Assembly (NCBI GenBank): GCA_943332615.1
Contig: CALQQB010000024.1
Span: 1 to 51,913, forward strand
Reading direction: 5' to 3'
DNA length: 51,913 nt
Source of the DNA: Phenylobacterium deserti
Lineage (GTDB): Bacteria; Pseudomonadota; Alphaproteobacteria; Caulobacterales; Caulobacteraceae
Part shown: one piece after another, positions 15,941 through 22,988 of the stretch
Numbering within the stretch: the first letter of the stretch is position 1
Layout: every line of letters begins with the position of its first letter
Position numbers and translations under genes: made by a program
The notes under the pieces: model-generated
What the model saw: only the letters and a program-made list of their open reading frames with translations
What the model was told of the DNA's origin: nothing
Databases searched by the model: none

Positions 15941-16060
15941 ACCGTCCCGGCGAAGGCCGGGAGCCAGATGGGAGGCGCCGAGGCGGGTTCCAAAGGCGCT
16001 GCGCTGGTCTCGACAGCCATCGAGCCATCGGATCTGGATCCCGGTCTTCGCCGGGACGGT
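15941..16060. repeat. Palindromic intergenic repeat, copy 2
   Basis: The arms 15941-15970 and 16031-16060 are inverted repeats, 27 of 30 positions matching, and pairing continues outwards with CCCCGA/TCGGGG. The centre contains AAGGCGCTGCGC. It is an inverted relative of copy 1 and fills most of the 357-base gap between gmk and the cytochrome b561 gene (15870-16226). In the rest of that gap I see no gene. Confidence 0.8.
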
Positions 16061-16226
16061 CGGGGTAGGGGTGGGGTCTTGGAATTGCGGTGCAAATACA
16101 GAATCCGGCCGCTCCGGGGGGCTGTGCCGGCCAGTCAGGCGCCCCCGGTCAGTTTCGCCTTGATCGAAAACAACGTCGTCGGGCGGCGATGGCGTACAGG
16201 CCATGGCGAGTTGAGGACGCCTCGCT

Positions 16227-16775
16227 ATGACCATGACCGCTCCAAGGCCGCGCTATTCGACGCTGTCCATCTCGCTGCATTGGCTGATGTTGATTCTGCT
16301 GGTCGCGGTCTACGCCTGCATGAACCTGCGTGAATTCTATCCGAAGGGAAGCGACATCCGGGAAGGGCTCAAGGCGTGGCACTTCATGTTGGGCCTTTCG
16401 GTGTTCCTGCTGGTCCTCGTCCGGATTGTCGCGCGCCTCGCTGGCGGGGCGCCCCCGATCACACCCCAGCCGCCCGCGTGGCAGACGATCCTCGCGAAGG
16501 TGACCCACCTAGCCTTGTACGCCCTGATGCTGGGGATGCCGATCGCGGGGTGGGTCATTCTCAGCGCGTCGGGAAAGGCCATCCCGTTCTTCGGGCTGGA
16601 GCTTCCGGCCCTGGTTGGACCGGACAAGGCGCTGGCGGAACAGGTGAAGGAACTGCATGAAACCACCGCCACGGTCGGCTACTTCCTGGTCGGGCTGCAT
16701 GCTGTGGCGGCGCTGTTCCACCACTATCTCGTCAAGGACGATACGTTTCGGCGGATGATGCCCGGCTCGCGCTGA
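16227..16775 (+). CDS. Cytochrome b561 family protein
   Basis: A 182-residue four-helix membrane protein of the CybB/YodB family. Histidines that can bind two haems b are at H18 (SISLHW), H52 (KAWHFMLG), H94 and H144 or H158, each within or at the edge of a predicted helix. Such proteins pass electrons between ubiquinone and an external acceptor such as superoxide or a soluble cytochrome. GAGGA lies about ten bases before ATG 16227; an ATG two codons later is also possible. It stands alone and converges with the DUF2200 gene. Confidence 0.88.
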   Translation: MTMTAPRPRYSTLSISLHWLMLILLVAVYACMNLREFYPKGSDIREGLKAWHFMLGLSVFLLVLVRIVARLAGGAPPITPQPPAWQTILAKVTHLALYALMLGMPIAGWVILSASGKAIPFFGLELPALVGPDKALAEQVKELHETTATVGYFLVGLHAVAALFHHYLVKDDTFRRMMPGSR

Positions 16776-16793
16776 TGCTGGATATGGCGACCC

Positions 16794-17138
16794 CTATCCG
16801 CGCAGGATCGTCGCCATGGCCTTTCCCTTGGCGAGTTCGTCGATGAGTTTGTCCAAGCGGATTTCGCGCATCAGCGGCTCGGCGATGTCTTCGACGCGGA
16901 CGCCGCAGACCACGCCCTTGATGTTGGCCCGGGCAGGGTTGGGGCTGGGAGCCTCGACCAAGAAGGTGTCGAAGTCCAAACCTCGGGCGATCTGGGCGTC
17001 GAGGGCATCCTGGCTGTAGCCGGTGAACCAGCGGACGATCTCATCGACCTCGGCTTTCGTGCGCCCCTTGCGCTCTGCCTTGGCGACGTAGAGCGGATAG
17101 ACGCTGGCGAAGCTGTAGATGCGGGGCTTGGTCAGCAT
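16794..17138 (-). CDS. DUF2200 protein
   Basis: A 114-residue cytoplasmic protein of the DUF2200 family, recognised by [20 protein letters not shown], then GYSQDAL, the motif [10 protein letters not shown] and the end [13 protein letters not shown]. Function unknown; no membrane segment or signal peptide. The start at 17138 matches the usual family start. The 227 bases between it and the next gene on this strand hold nothing I recognise. Confidence 0.88.
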   Translation of the reverse strand: MLTKPRIYSFASVYPLYVAKAERKGRTKAEVDEIVRWFTGYSQDALDAQIARGLDFDTFLVEAPSPNPARANIKGVVCGVRVEDIAEPLMREIRLDKLIDELAKGKAMATILRG

Positions 17139-17365
17139 GATCGGATCCGCTGGGCCGGTTTGGTGGGCTGCGGATAGCACGCGCGGACCTTTGGCGCAGG
17201 TCAGCGCCTTGACGAATGTCGATATGCTGTCTCGACGCTTGCGCGCGAATTCGACTGCGGAGAGCCGCGGGGTAGCTTGTGGAGCAGGACCGGCTGGAAC
17301 TCTTGAGCGCCAAGAGCCAAGCCCCGCTGTGCCGCGACCGGCCTACCCCTCAGATCGGCTACTCC

Positions 17366-17899
17366 TCAGATTGGGCAGCTGGCGATTTCCAGCTGCAGCA
17401 TGGCCAGCACGCGACCGAAGCCGATGTACTGGCCGGTCATCATGGCCAGTTCGAGGAATTCCGCGTCGGTGAAATGACCGCGCATGGCCGCGATGTCGGC
17501 GTCGCCGATATTGTGGTGATCCAGCGCCATCTTCTCGGCGAAGTGGATGGCGGCGCGTTCGCGGGGGGTGAAGTCGGCGGCATCGGCATTGTCCACGCCG
17601 GAGACCGCCTCGTCCTCGGCCACCACCTCGGGCGCCATGCGGACGGTCTTGCAGAGCACGCAACCGTTCAGGGTGGCGATGCGCAGGCGCACCAGTTCCT
17701 TCAAGCGCGGCCCCAGCACGCCGGCCGCACCGGTATGCCAGGGGTGGTAGAAGCCTTGGTAGGCCTGTACCAGCGCCTCGTTGGGCGCGAAGGCGCGGGC
17801 GAAATGGCGGCCGATCCAGTTTTCCTCGGGCGTCGCGTCGTGGATCGCCTTCAGGTAGGGCGGCAGGGCGTCGGGTTCGACCAGGGGCATGCGGGACAT
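17366..17899 (-). CDS. Carboxymuconolactone decarboxylase/AhpD-like protein
   Basis: A 177-residue all-helical protein of the CMD/AhpD superfamily. The segment LKELVRLRIATLNGCVLCKT contains the C-x2-C pair (C80, C83) that in AhpD-type members is redox active, and HFAEKMALDHHN with LMMTGQYIGFGR-like continuation is typical. The start at 17899 is favoured by position; another ATG lies 11 codons upstream (17932). It lies 108 bases after the acyl-CoA synthetase on the same strand and is probably cotranscribed with it. Substrate unknown. Confidence 0.8.
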   Translation of the reverse strand: MSRMPLVEPDALPPYLKAIHDATPEENWIGRHFARAFAPNEALVQAYQGFYHPWHTGAAGVLGPRLKELVRLRIATLNGCVLCKTVRMAPEVVAEDEAVSGVDNADAADFTPRERAAIHFAEKMALDHHNIGDADIAAMRGHFTDAEFLELAMMTGQYIGFGRVLAMLQLEIASCPI

Positions 17900-18006
17900 C
17901 GGCGGGGTCTCCAGAGGGTGTTTGGCCGCCATATTGCGCGCGGTGTCGGGCGCCGCCGCGTCATCCGAGGCGCGGTTTTCCTGGACGGTGTGGGCTGGCG
18001 GCGAGG

Positions 18007-19707
18007 CTACCGGGCGTCTGCTAGGGCCAGGGTCTCGCGCAGTTCGCGCTTGAGGAACTTGCCGTTGGCGTTGCGCGGGATCGGGGTGTCGAGCAGCCAG
18101 ATGTAGCGCGGCGCCTTGTGCCGCGCGATCAGGGCGATGCAGTGGGCGCGGATGGCGTCGGGGCTCAGAGGCTGGTCGGCGCGCAGCACGATGGCGGCGG
18201 CGACCTCCTCGCCCAGCCGGTCGTCCGGCACGCCGAAGACGCAGCATTCGGCGACGGCGGGGTGCTGGTGAATCGTGGATTCCACCTCGGCGCAGTAGAT
18301 GTTCTCGCCGCCGCGCAGCACCATGTCCTTCTTGCGGTCGACCAGATAGATGAAGTCCTCGTCGTCCAGGTAGGCCACGTCGCCGGTGTGCAGCCAGCCG
18401 TCGGTGATCGACTCGGCGGTGGCCTCGACCCGGTTGATGTAGCCCTTGATCACCGACGACCCCCGGACCCAGAGTTCGCCGGGCTGGCCCGGGCTCAGCG
18501 GCTGGCCGTCGTCGCCGACCACCAGGGTCTCGAAGGTGGGCATGGCGCGGCCGCAGCTGGCCGGCTTGTCCACGAAGAAGTCGCCCGAGATCGAGGTGAT
18601 GATGCCCGAGGTCTCGGTCATGCCGTAGCCGGTGTTCGGCCGCGCGGTGGCGATGGCGCTGTCGATCTTGGCCACCAGGTCGGGCTGCAGCTGCGCCCCG
18701 CCGCCGCCCACGGACAGCAGGCTGGAGGTGTCGTACGTGTCGAAGTCGGGGTGGGTGATCAGTTCGCGCGCCATCACCGGGACGCCGCCGGCCGAGGTGC
18801 AGCGCTCACGCTCGATCAGCTTAAGGGCCTCGCCGGCGTCCCAGCGATACATCAGCACCATCTTGCCCCCGGCCGCCGTGGTGGCGTAGGCGCCGCAGTT
18901 GTTGGCTGTGACGTGGAACAGTGGCGTTGTGACCAGGGTCACCGGGATCGGCGGGGCGACGGTCGGATCTGGTACGACGCCGGTGGCGCGCTGGGTAGCC
19001 AGCGCGCTGACCTGACCGGCGAACATCATGTTCATCAGGTTGCTGACGCAGCTGCGGTGGGTGAGCTGCGCGCCCTTCGGGAAGCCGGTGGTGCCGGAGG
19101 TGTAGAAGATGCAGAGATCGTCGTCCGGTTCGATGGCGACGTCGGGCAGGGCGCCGCCGTGGGCCACGACCTCGGACCAGGCCACGGCGCCGGCAGGCAG
19201 GATGTCCACGCGGGTGGCGACCAGCAGGGCTTCGCCCAGCATGCCCGGCTTTTCGTCCAGGCGCGCGATGCGCTCGGCGTCGGCGAACAGGACCTTCGGC
19301 TCGGAGTCGGTGAGGCCATAGGCCATCTCGGGCGCGGTCCACCAGGCGTTCATGCCGACCACGGCCACGCCGGTGCAGGCGCAGGCCCAGTAGATCAGCA
19401 TCCATTCGGGATAGTTGCGCATGGCCACCGCCACCCGGTCGCCCGGCCGCACGCCGCGGCTGATCAGCCAGTTGGCGATCGAGGCCACCTGCCGGTGGGC
19501 CTCGGCGTAGGTGACGCGTTCGTCGCTATAGACCAGGTAGTCGCGCGCGGCGAAGGCGGCCGTGGAGAGCCACAGGGCGCGTACGTTGGGCGGCGCGGAC
19601 TTGAAGGTGCGGATCGGGGCGCCCCGAACCTGCGCCACGGCGATTTCGAAGGGCGCACCCGGTTGGGTGAGTTCGGCCCAGGCCTGGTTCAGTTCGGCGT
19701 AGTGCAT
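18007..19707 (-). CDS. Acyl-CoA synthetase (AMP-binding)
   Basis: A 566-residue ANL-family enzyme that activates a carboxylic acid with ATP and CoA. The AMP-binding motif FYTSGTTGFPKGA (201-213), the GYGMTE motif, WLHTGDVAYLD, the hinge DRKKDMVLRGGENIY and the catalytic-lysine motif NGKFLKREL are all present. The sequence resembles fatty-acid or steroid side-chain CoA ligases, but the acid used cannot be told. Together with the CMD-like gene downstream it may form a small catabolic unit. Confidence 0.92.
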   Translation of the reverse strand: MHYAELNQAWAELTQPGAPFEIAVAQVRGAPIRTFKSAPPNVRALWLSTAAFAARDYLVYSDERVTYAEAHRQVASIANWLISRGVRPGDRVAVAMRNYPEWMLIYWACACTGVAVVGMNAWWTAPEMAYGLTDSEPKVLFADAERIARLDEKPGMLGEALLVATRVDILPAGAVAWSEVVAHGGALPDVAIEPDDDLCIFYTSGTTGFPKGAQLTHRSCVSNLMNMMFAGQVSALATQRATGVVPDPTVAPPIPVTLVTTPLFHVTANNCGAYATTAAGGKMVLMYRWDAGEALKLIERERCTSAGGVPVMARELITHPDFDTYDTSSLLSVGGGGAQLQPDLVAKIDSAIATARPNTGYGMTETSGIITSISGDFFVDKPASCGRAMPTFETLVVGDDGQPLSPGQPGELWVRGSSVIKGYINRVEATAESITDGWLHTGDVAYLDDEDFIYLVDRKKDMVLRGGENIYCAEVESTIHQHPAVAECCVFGVPDDRLGEEVAAAIVLRADQPLSPDAIRAHCIALIARHKAPRYIWLLDTPIPRNANGKFLKRELRETLALADAR

Positions 19708-19760
19708 GTTCGTCCCCGCTGGCGTCGGCGTCTGATGGACCGGCTGCTGGGATGCTCCTA

Positions 19761-19796
19761 GAGCGTTTGCCGCTTCACTTGAACCGCCAAACGCTC
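19761..19796. repeat. Short palindromic GAGCGTTT repeat
   Basis: GAGCGTTTG (19761-19769) and CAAACGCTC (19788-19796) form a perfect 9-base stem with an 18-base loop, extendable by one more mismatch. It resembles the GAGCG-type palindromes scattered through Caulobacterales genomes. It lies in the 257-base gap upstream of the acyl-CoA synthetase; no gene was found there. Confidence 0.6.
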
Positions 19797-19964
19797 AAGA
19801 CTCTTCCTTTGAAACAGACTGTGCGTAGCGCTGAGCCTGAACCAACATCGGCGACAAATAGCCTGGCGCTTCGGGCGCGCGCTCCGCGAGACCTTTTCCT
19901 TGTTGTTTGATGCAGTTCCTGTGGCTGACACCCTGGATCGGGGTGACGCGGACAGGCGTTCGGC

Positions 19965-20939
19965 TCAGTTGTAACGCGGCTTCTTCAGCAGTTTGGTGCG
20001 GTCGGCGGAGCGAATCTCGACGTCGAAGGCGTCGCCTTCGCGCTGGAGGCGCAGGGGGATGACGCAGCCGGCGGGACCGTGGGCCCATAGGCGGGTGTAG
20101 AAGTCCGCGAGCTCGGTGACCACCGCGCCGTCGATGGCGAGGATGATGTCGCCGGCGCGGAGTTCGGCACGGGCGGCGGGGCCGCGGGGGCTCAGACCCA
20201 CAACCACGACGCGGTCGTCCATCTCCTGGGCCAGGACGCCGAGCCAGGGGCGGGGCGGGTGTGCGGGGCGGCCCTGGGCCAGGTCGTCCAGGATCGGCGG
20301 CAGGAGCTGGGCGGGCACGAACATGTTGAGCGGGGTGACGCCGGCGCGCGACTGGCGTTGCAGGCTGAGCGAGCCCACGCCCATCAGCTCGCCGCCGGCG
20401 CCGATAAGGGCTGCGCCGCTCCAGTGCGGGTGAGCGGGCTCGGTCAGGATGGCGTCCTCCAGCAGATATTCCCAGTAGCCGGCGAAGGGCATGCGGGTGA
20501 GGACGTGGCCGGCCGCGGCGTGGGCCCGGCCGCCGCCGCCGGCGATCACCACCGGGCTGTCGGCGGTTAGCATGCGGGAATCGCCCAGCGGCAGGGGCGG
20601 GACGTCCAGCGGCTCCAGTGCCTGGACCAGGCCGAAGCCGGTGACGGGATCGGCGCCCAGGGCGTGGCCGGCGACGCGGCGGCCATCGTTCAGGGTCAAC
20701 GCGATCTCGACGGCCTCGGTGACCAGGTAGCCGATGGTCAGGACCAGCCCGTTCGGGCTGATGACCGCGCCGTTGCCGAGGCGCTGGGTCCCCACGCTGC
20801 CCGCCGTGAAGGCGTCGTCGGGGACGCGGGCCTCCAGGGCGACGACGGCCGAGAGGGTCTGGTCGAGGTCGAAGGTGTAGCCGCGGGCGGAGGGCCGGTG
20901 CGCGGCCTCGACCTCGTAGCCGTCAAAGGGGAATGTCAC
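19965..20939 (-). CDS. HtrA-like (S1C) PDZ protein, catalytic triad degenerate
   Basis: A 324-residue protein made of a trypsin-like domain (about 20-215) and a PDZ domain (about 225-310, PWLGVLAQEM and RAGDIILAIDGAVVTELADF). The position of the catalytic His, usually LTNNHVV, reads LTIGYLV; the Asp region, usually TDLALL, reads TGFGLV; the Ser region, usually GNSGGP, reads HWSGAA. It is therefore probably not a protease but a binding or regulatory relative. There is no clear signal peptide. The start is GTG at 20939 with AGGAG eight bases upstream. It is divergent from the GFA gene. Confidence 0.8.
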   Translation of the reverse strand: MTFPFDGYEVEAAHRPSARGYTFDLDQTLSAVVALEARVPDDAFTAGSVGTQRLGNGAVISPNGLVLTIGYLVTEAVEIALTLNDGRRVAGHALGADPVTGFGLVQALEPLDVPPLPLGDSRMLTADSPVVIAGGGGRAHAAAGHVLTRMPFAGYWEYLLEDAILTEPAHPHWSGAALIGAGGELMGVGSLSLQRQSRAGVTPLNMFVPAQLLPPILDDLAQGRPAHPPRPWLGVLAQEMDDRVVVVGLSPRGPAARAELRAGDIILAIDGAVVTELADFYTRLWAHGPAGCVIPLRLQREGDAFDVEIRSADRTKLLKKPRYN

Positions 20940-21151
20940 GCTTGGAGTTCTCCTGGGAGCCCTGAATCTTGGGGCGCGGGGAGGATCGCGCAAGAGGGCG
21001 CGTGGTCCCGGTCGCAGGCGACCCACGTTCGACGAGCGTTAACGGACGCCTCGCCCAGCGCGTGTCCCGATCATGGATGAGACGCCGATCTTCAGCGCCC
21101 GGGGGGGCCTCCGGCGCTATAGTGCTGTTCGCGGCCGGAGGACCATGCAGC

Positions 21152-21598
21152 ATGAGCGACGTGCGTGAAGGCGGATGCCGGTGCGGGCAGGTGCGGTTCC
21201 GGCTGACAGGGCCGGAACTGCTGACCATGGCGTGCCACTGCAAGGGCTGCCAGCGGATGACCGGCGCGCCGTTCTCGGTGAGCATCGCCATGCCGGTGGA
21301 TGGGTTCGCGCTGACCGCGGGCGAGCCGGTGATCGGCGGGATGCACGGGGACATCCAGCACAACCACTGCCCCCACTGCATGAGCCGGGTGTTCACCCGG
21401 ATGCCGGGGTTCCCGATGGTGAACGTGCGGGCCACGATGCTGGACGACCTGGCGGGCTTCACGCCCTACGTGCAGACCTGCACCGACGAGATGCTGCCCT
21501 GGGCCAAGGTCCCGGCGGTGGAGAGCTTCCCGGCCTTTCCCGCCAACGCGCATTGGCCCGAGATGATCGCCGCCTACGCGCAAGGCCGGGGCGGCTAG
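21152..21598 (+). CDS. GFA-family zinc-binding protein
   Basis: A 148-residue member of the glutathione-dependent formaldehyde-activating (GFA/CENP-V, DUF636) family. The zinc ligands are CRCG near the start, CHCKGCQR, and CPHC. Despite the name, most members have no proven formaldehyde reaction. GGAGGA lies about 12 bases upstream of the ATG; another ATG seven bases earlier is out of frame. The Gre-like gene begins two bases after its stop. Confidence 0.85.
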   Translation: MSDVREGGCRCGQVRFRLTGPELLTMACHCKGCQRMTGAPFSVSIAMPVDGFALTAGEPVIGGMHGDIQHNHCPHCMSRVFTRMPGFPMVNVRATMLDDLAGFTPYVQTCTDEMLPWAKVPAVESFPAFPANAHWPEMIAAYAQGRGG

Positions 21599-21600
21599 GC

Positions 21601-22080
21601 GTGGCCGTCGCCCTTACCCGCGAGGAGGACTACGAGGCCCAGGCGGCGAACCTGCCGGATCGGCCGGTCTCGACGCATCCAAACCTGGTGACGGCATCCG
21701 GGCTGGCGGCGATCGAGGCCGAGCTGGCGGCGGCGCGGGCCGGCTATTCCGCGGCGCAGACTGTGGGCGGGATCAGCGCCGACCGCACGGCGATGGCGCG
21801 GGCGACGCGGGACCTGCGCTACTGGGGCGCACGCCGGGCTAGCGCCCAGCTGACCGAGCCGCAGGGCGGGGCGGACGAGGCAGTGTTCGGGCGCACCGTG
21901 GAGGTGGAGCGCGAGGACGGGCGGCGCCAGGTGTTCCGGATCGTGGGCGAGGACGAGGCGGACCCGAAGGCCGGCAGCGTGTCCTACGTCTCGCCGCTGG
22001 CTCGGGCTCTGCTGGGCAAGCGGGTGGGCGACGTGGTGGCGGTGAACAGCGCCGAGGTGGAGATCGTGGGGGTTCGTTAG
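21601..22080 (+). CDS. GreA/GreB-family transcription factor, divergent
   Basis: A 159-residue protein with a C-terminal Gre FKBP-like domain (VSYVSPLARALLGKRVGDVV) and a shortened helical N-terminal part. The acidic tip of true GreA/GreB (the SENAEY region), which stimulates RNA cleavage by RNA polymerase, is replaced by SADRTAMARATRDLRYW. It may bind RNA polymerase without cleavage activity, as Gfh1- or Rnk-type relatives do. The start is GTG at 21601, immediately after the GFA gene, so the two are probably one transcript. Confidence 0.8.
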   Translation: MAVALTREEDYEAQAANLPDRPVSTHPNLVTASGLAAIEAELAAARAGYSAAQTVGGISADRTAMARATRDLRYWGARRASAQLTEPQGGADEAVFGRTVEVEREDGRRQVFRIVGEDEADPKAGSVSYVSPLARALLGKRVGDVVAVNSAEVEIVGVR

Positions 22081-22108
22081 CCTTTCCCCAGCCGCCGGCG
22101 GTTAGCGC

Positions 22109-22282
22109 CTACATCAGGCGGTCGATGGCCAGAGGCACGAAATAAATCAGTAGCAGCAGCCCGAAGCCGAGCAGGATCGCGCGGCCGATCAGGCGCGAGC
22201 GCCGGGTCTCGCGCTCTTCAGGTGTTTCGGCGTCCGGGGCTTCAGCGCCTGGGGCTTTTGCGTCAGGGATCTTGATGGTCAT
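22109..22282 (-). CDS. Small single-pass membrane protein
   Basis: A 57-residue open frame: a Pro/Ala/Glu-rich start (PDAKAPGAEAPDAETPEERE), an Arg-rich stop-transfer patch (TRRSRLIGR), one hydrophobic helix (about 34-53, AILLGFGLLLLIYFVPLAI) and a short tail. The charge pattern suggests the N-terminus is in the cytoplasm. The ribosome-binding site is weak. It converges with the Gre-like gene. No family recognised. Confidence 0.55.
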   Translation of the reverse strand: MTIKIPDAKAPGAEAPDAETPEERETRRSRLIGRAILLGFGLLLLIYFVPLAIDRLM

Positions 22283-22396
22283 GGACGTATCTTAGCAGAC
22301 GGTGCGGCCAGCCTAAACGTCGTAGCGCAGGGCGAAGTCGGCGTGCTGCGGGCATCCTCGAAGTCGAGTAGGGTGTCTGCGAAACGGAGACCGAAA

Positions 22397-22573
22397 ATGG
22401 CCGAATCCAATGACGCGCCGAAGGGCGAGACGCCCATGCAGAAGGCGCTTCGGATGAAGAAGGCGTCGCTGGTGGCCAATGCCGGACCGCCCACGCGAGG
22501 CGGCAAGCTCACCGACGAACGGCGGGCGGCCGCACGGTCGTCATCGAAGTCTCAGCCCTGGATGAAGAAGTAG
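22397..22573 (+). CDS. Small basic hypothetical protein
   Basis: A 58-residue, Lys/Arg-rich, probably disordered protein (for example MQKALRMKKASLVANAG and ending SKSQPWMKK). GGAGA lies about seven bases before the ATG. It has no membrane segment. Composition suggests nucleic-acid or ribosome contact, but there is no family evidence. It is read towards the small minus-strand gene at 22626-22826. Confidence 0.55.
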   Translation: MAESNDAPKGETPMQKALRMKKASLVANAGPPTRGGKLTDERRAAARSSSKSQPWMKK

Positions 22574-22625
22574 GGGCTTGGATGACAAAGTAAGGGTCTG
22601 GTGAAGACATAGGGCGCGCGAGATC

Positions 22626-22826
22626 TCAGTGCTTCACGACCCACTGGCTGACGTAGGCGTGGGTGGCGCGGACGAGGCTGGGGGGACCCGAGAAATAGAA
22701 CTCGCTGCCGAACAACACGCGGCGTTCGCGCCAGGTGACCGACCCGGTGTCCTCGGCCTGGAGGACGGATCTGAGTTTCGCGCTCATACCGGTTGGCACG
22801 AAGGCGACGTAGGTGGCGTCGGTCAT
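22626..22826 (-). CDS. Small hypothetical protein, 66 residues
   Basis: Begins MTDATYVAFVPTGMSAKLRS and ends YVSQWVVKH; GGAG is placed about nine bases upstream of the ATG at 22826. Mixed charge, no signal peptide or membrane helix. It is divergent from the penicillin acylase gene (162 bases between the starts). I do not recognise it; a chance frame cannot be excluded, since long open minus-strand frames are common here. Confidence 0.45.
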   Translation of the reverse strand: MTDATYVAFVPTGMSAKLRSVLQAEDTGSVTWRERRVLFGSEFYFSGPPSLVRATHAYVSQWVVKH

Positions 22827-22988
22827 CAAGCGTACTCCAGCAGAGCCCCAGGGCGCATTTGAGGGTGAGTCCGGGGGCCAGGGCCACCCCGAGGGCGGCG
22901 GACAGGGCGTCGCAGGCTGGACAAGCTGTGGACGAGCGGGCGAGGTGGAGCCTTCGAGTCCGCAAGACATAGGTCGGGGAGACACGCC

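Noticed and set aside
15008..16060. CRISPR array
   Set aside because: There are only two repeats, each an inverted-arm element about 930 bases apart and with no regular spacers. No cas genes were found in the window.
18118..19761. A 547-codon plus-strand frame opposite the acyl-CoA synthetase
   Set aside because: Low-complexity Gly/His/Asp-rich translation with no recognisable domain; it mirrors the codon positions of the real synthetase gene.
19795..20088. A 97-codon minus-strand frame downstream of the pseudoprotease
   Set aside because: It overlaps the end of the pseudoprotease gene in another frame, is Arg/Pro-rich, and has no ribosome-binding site.
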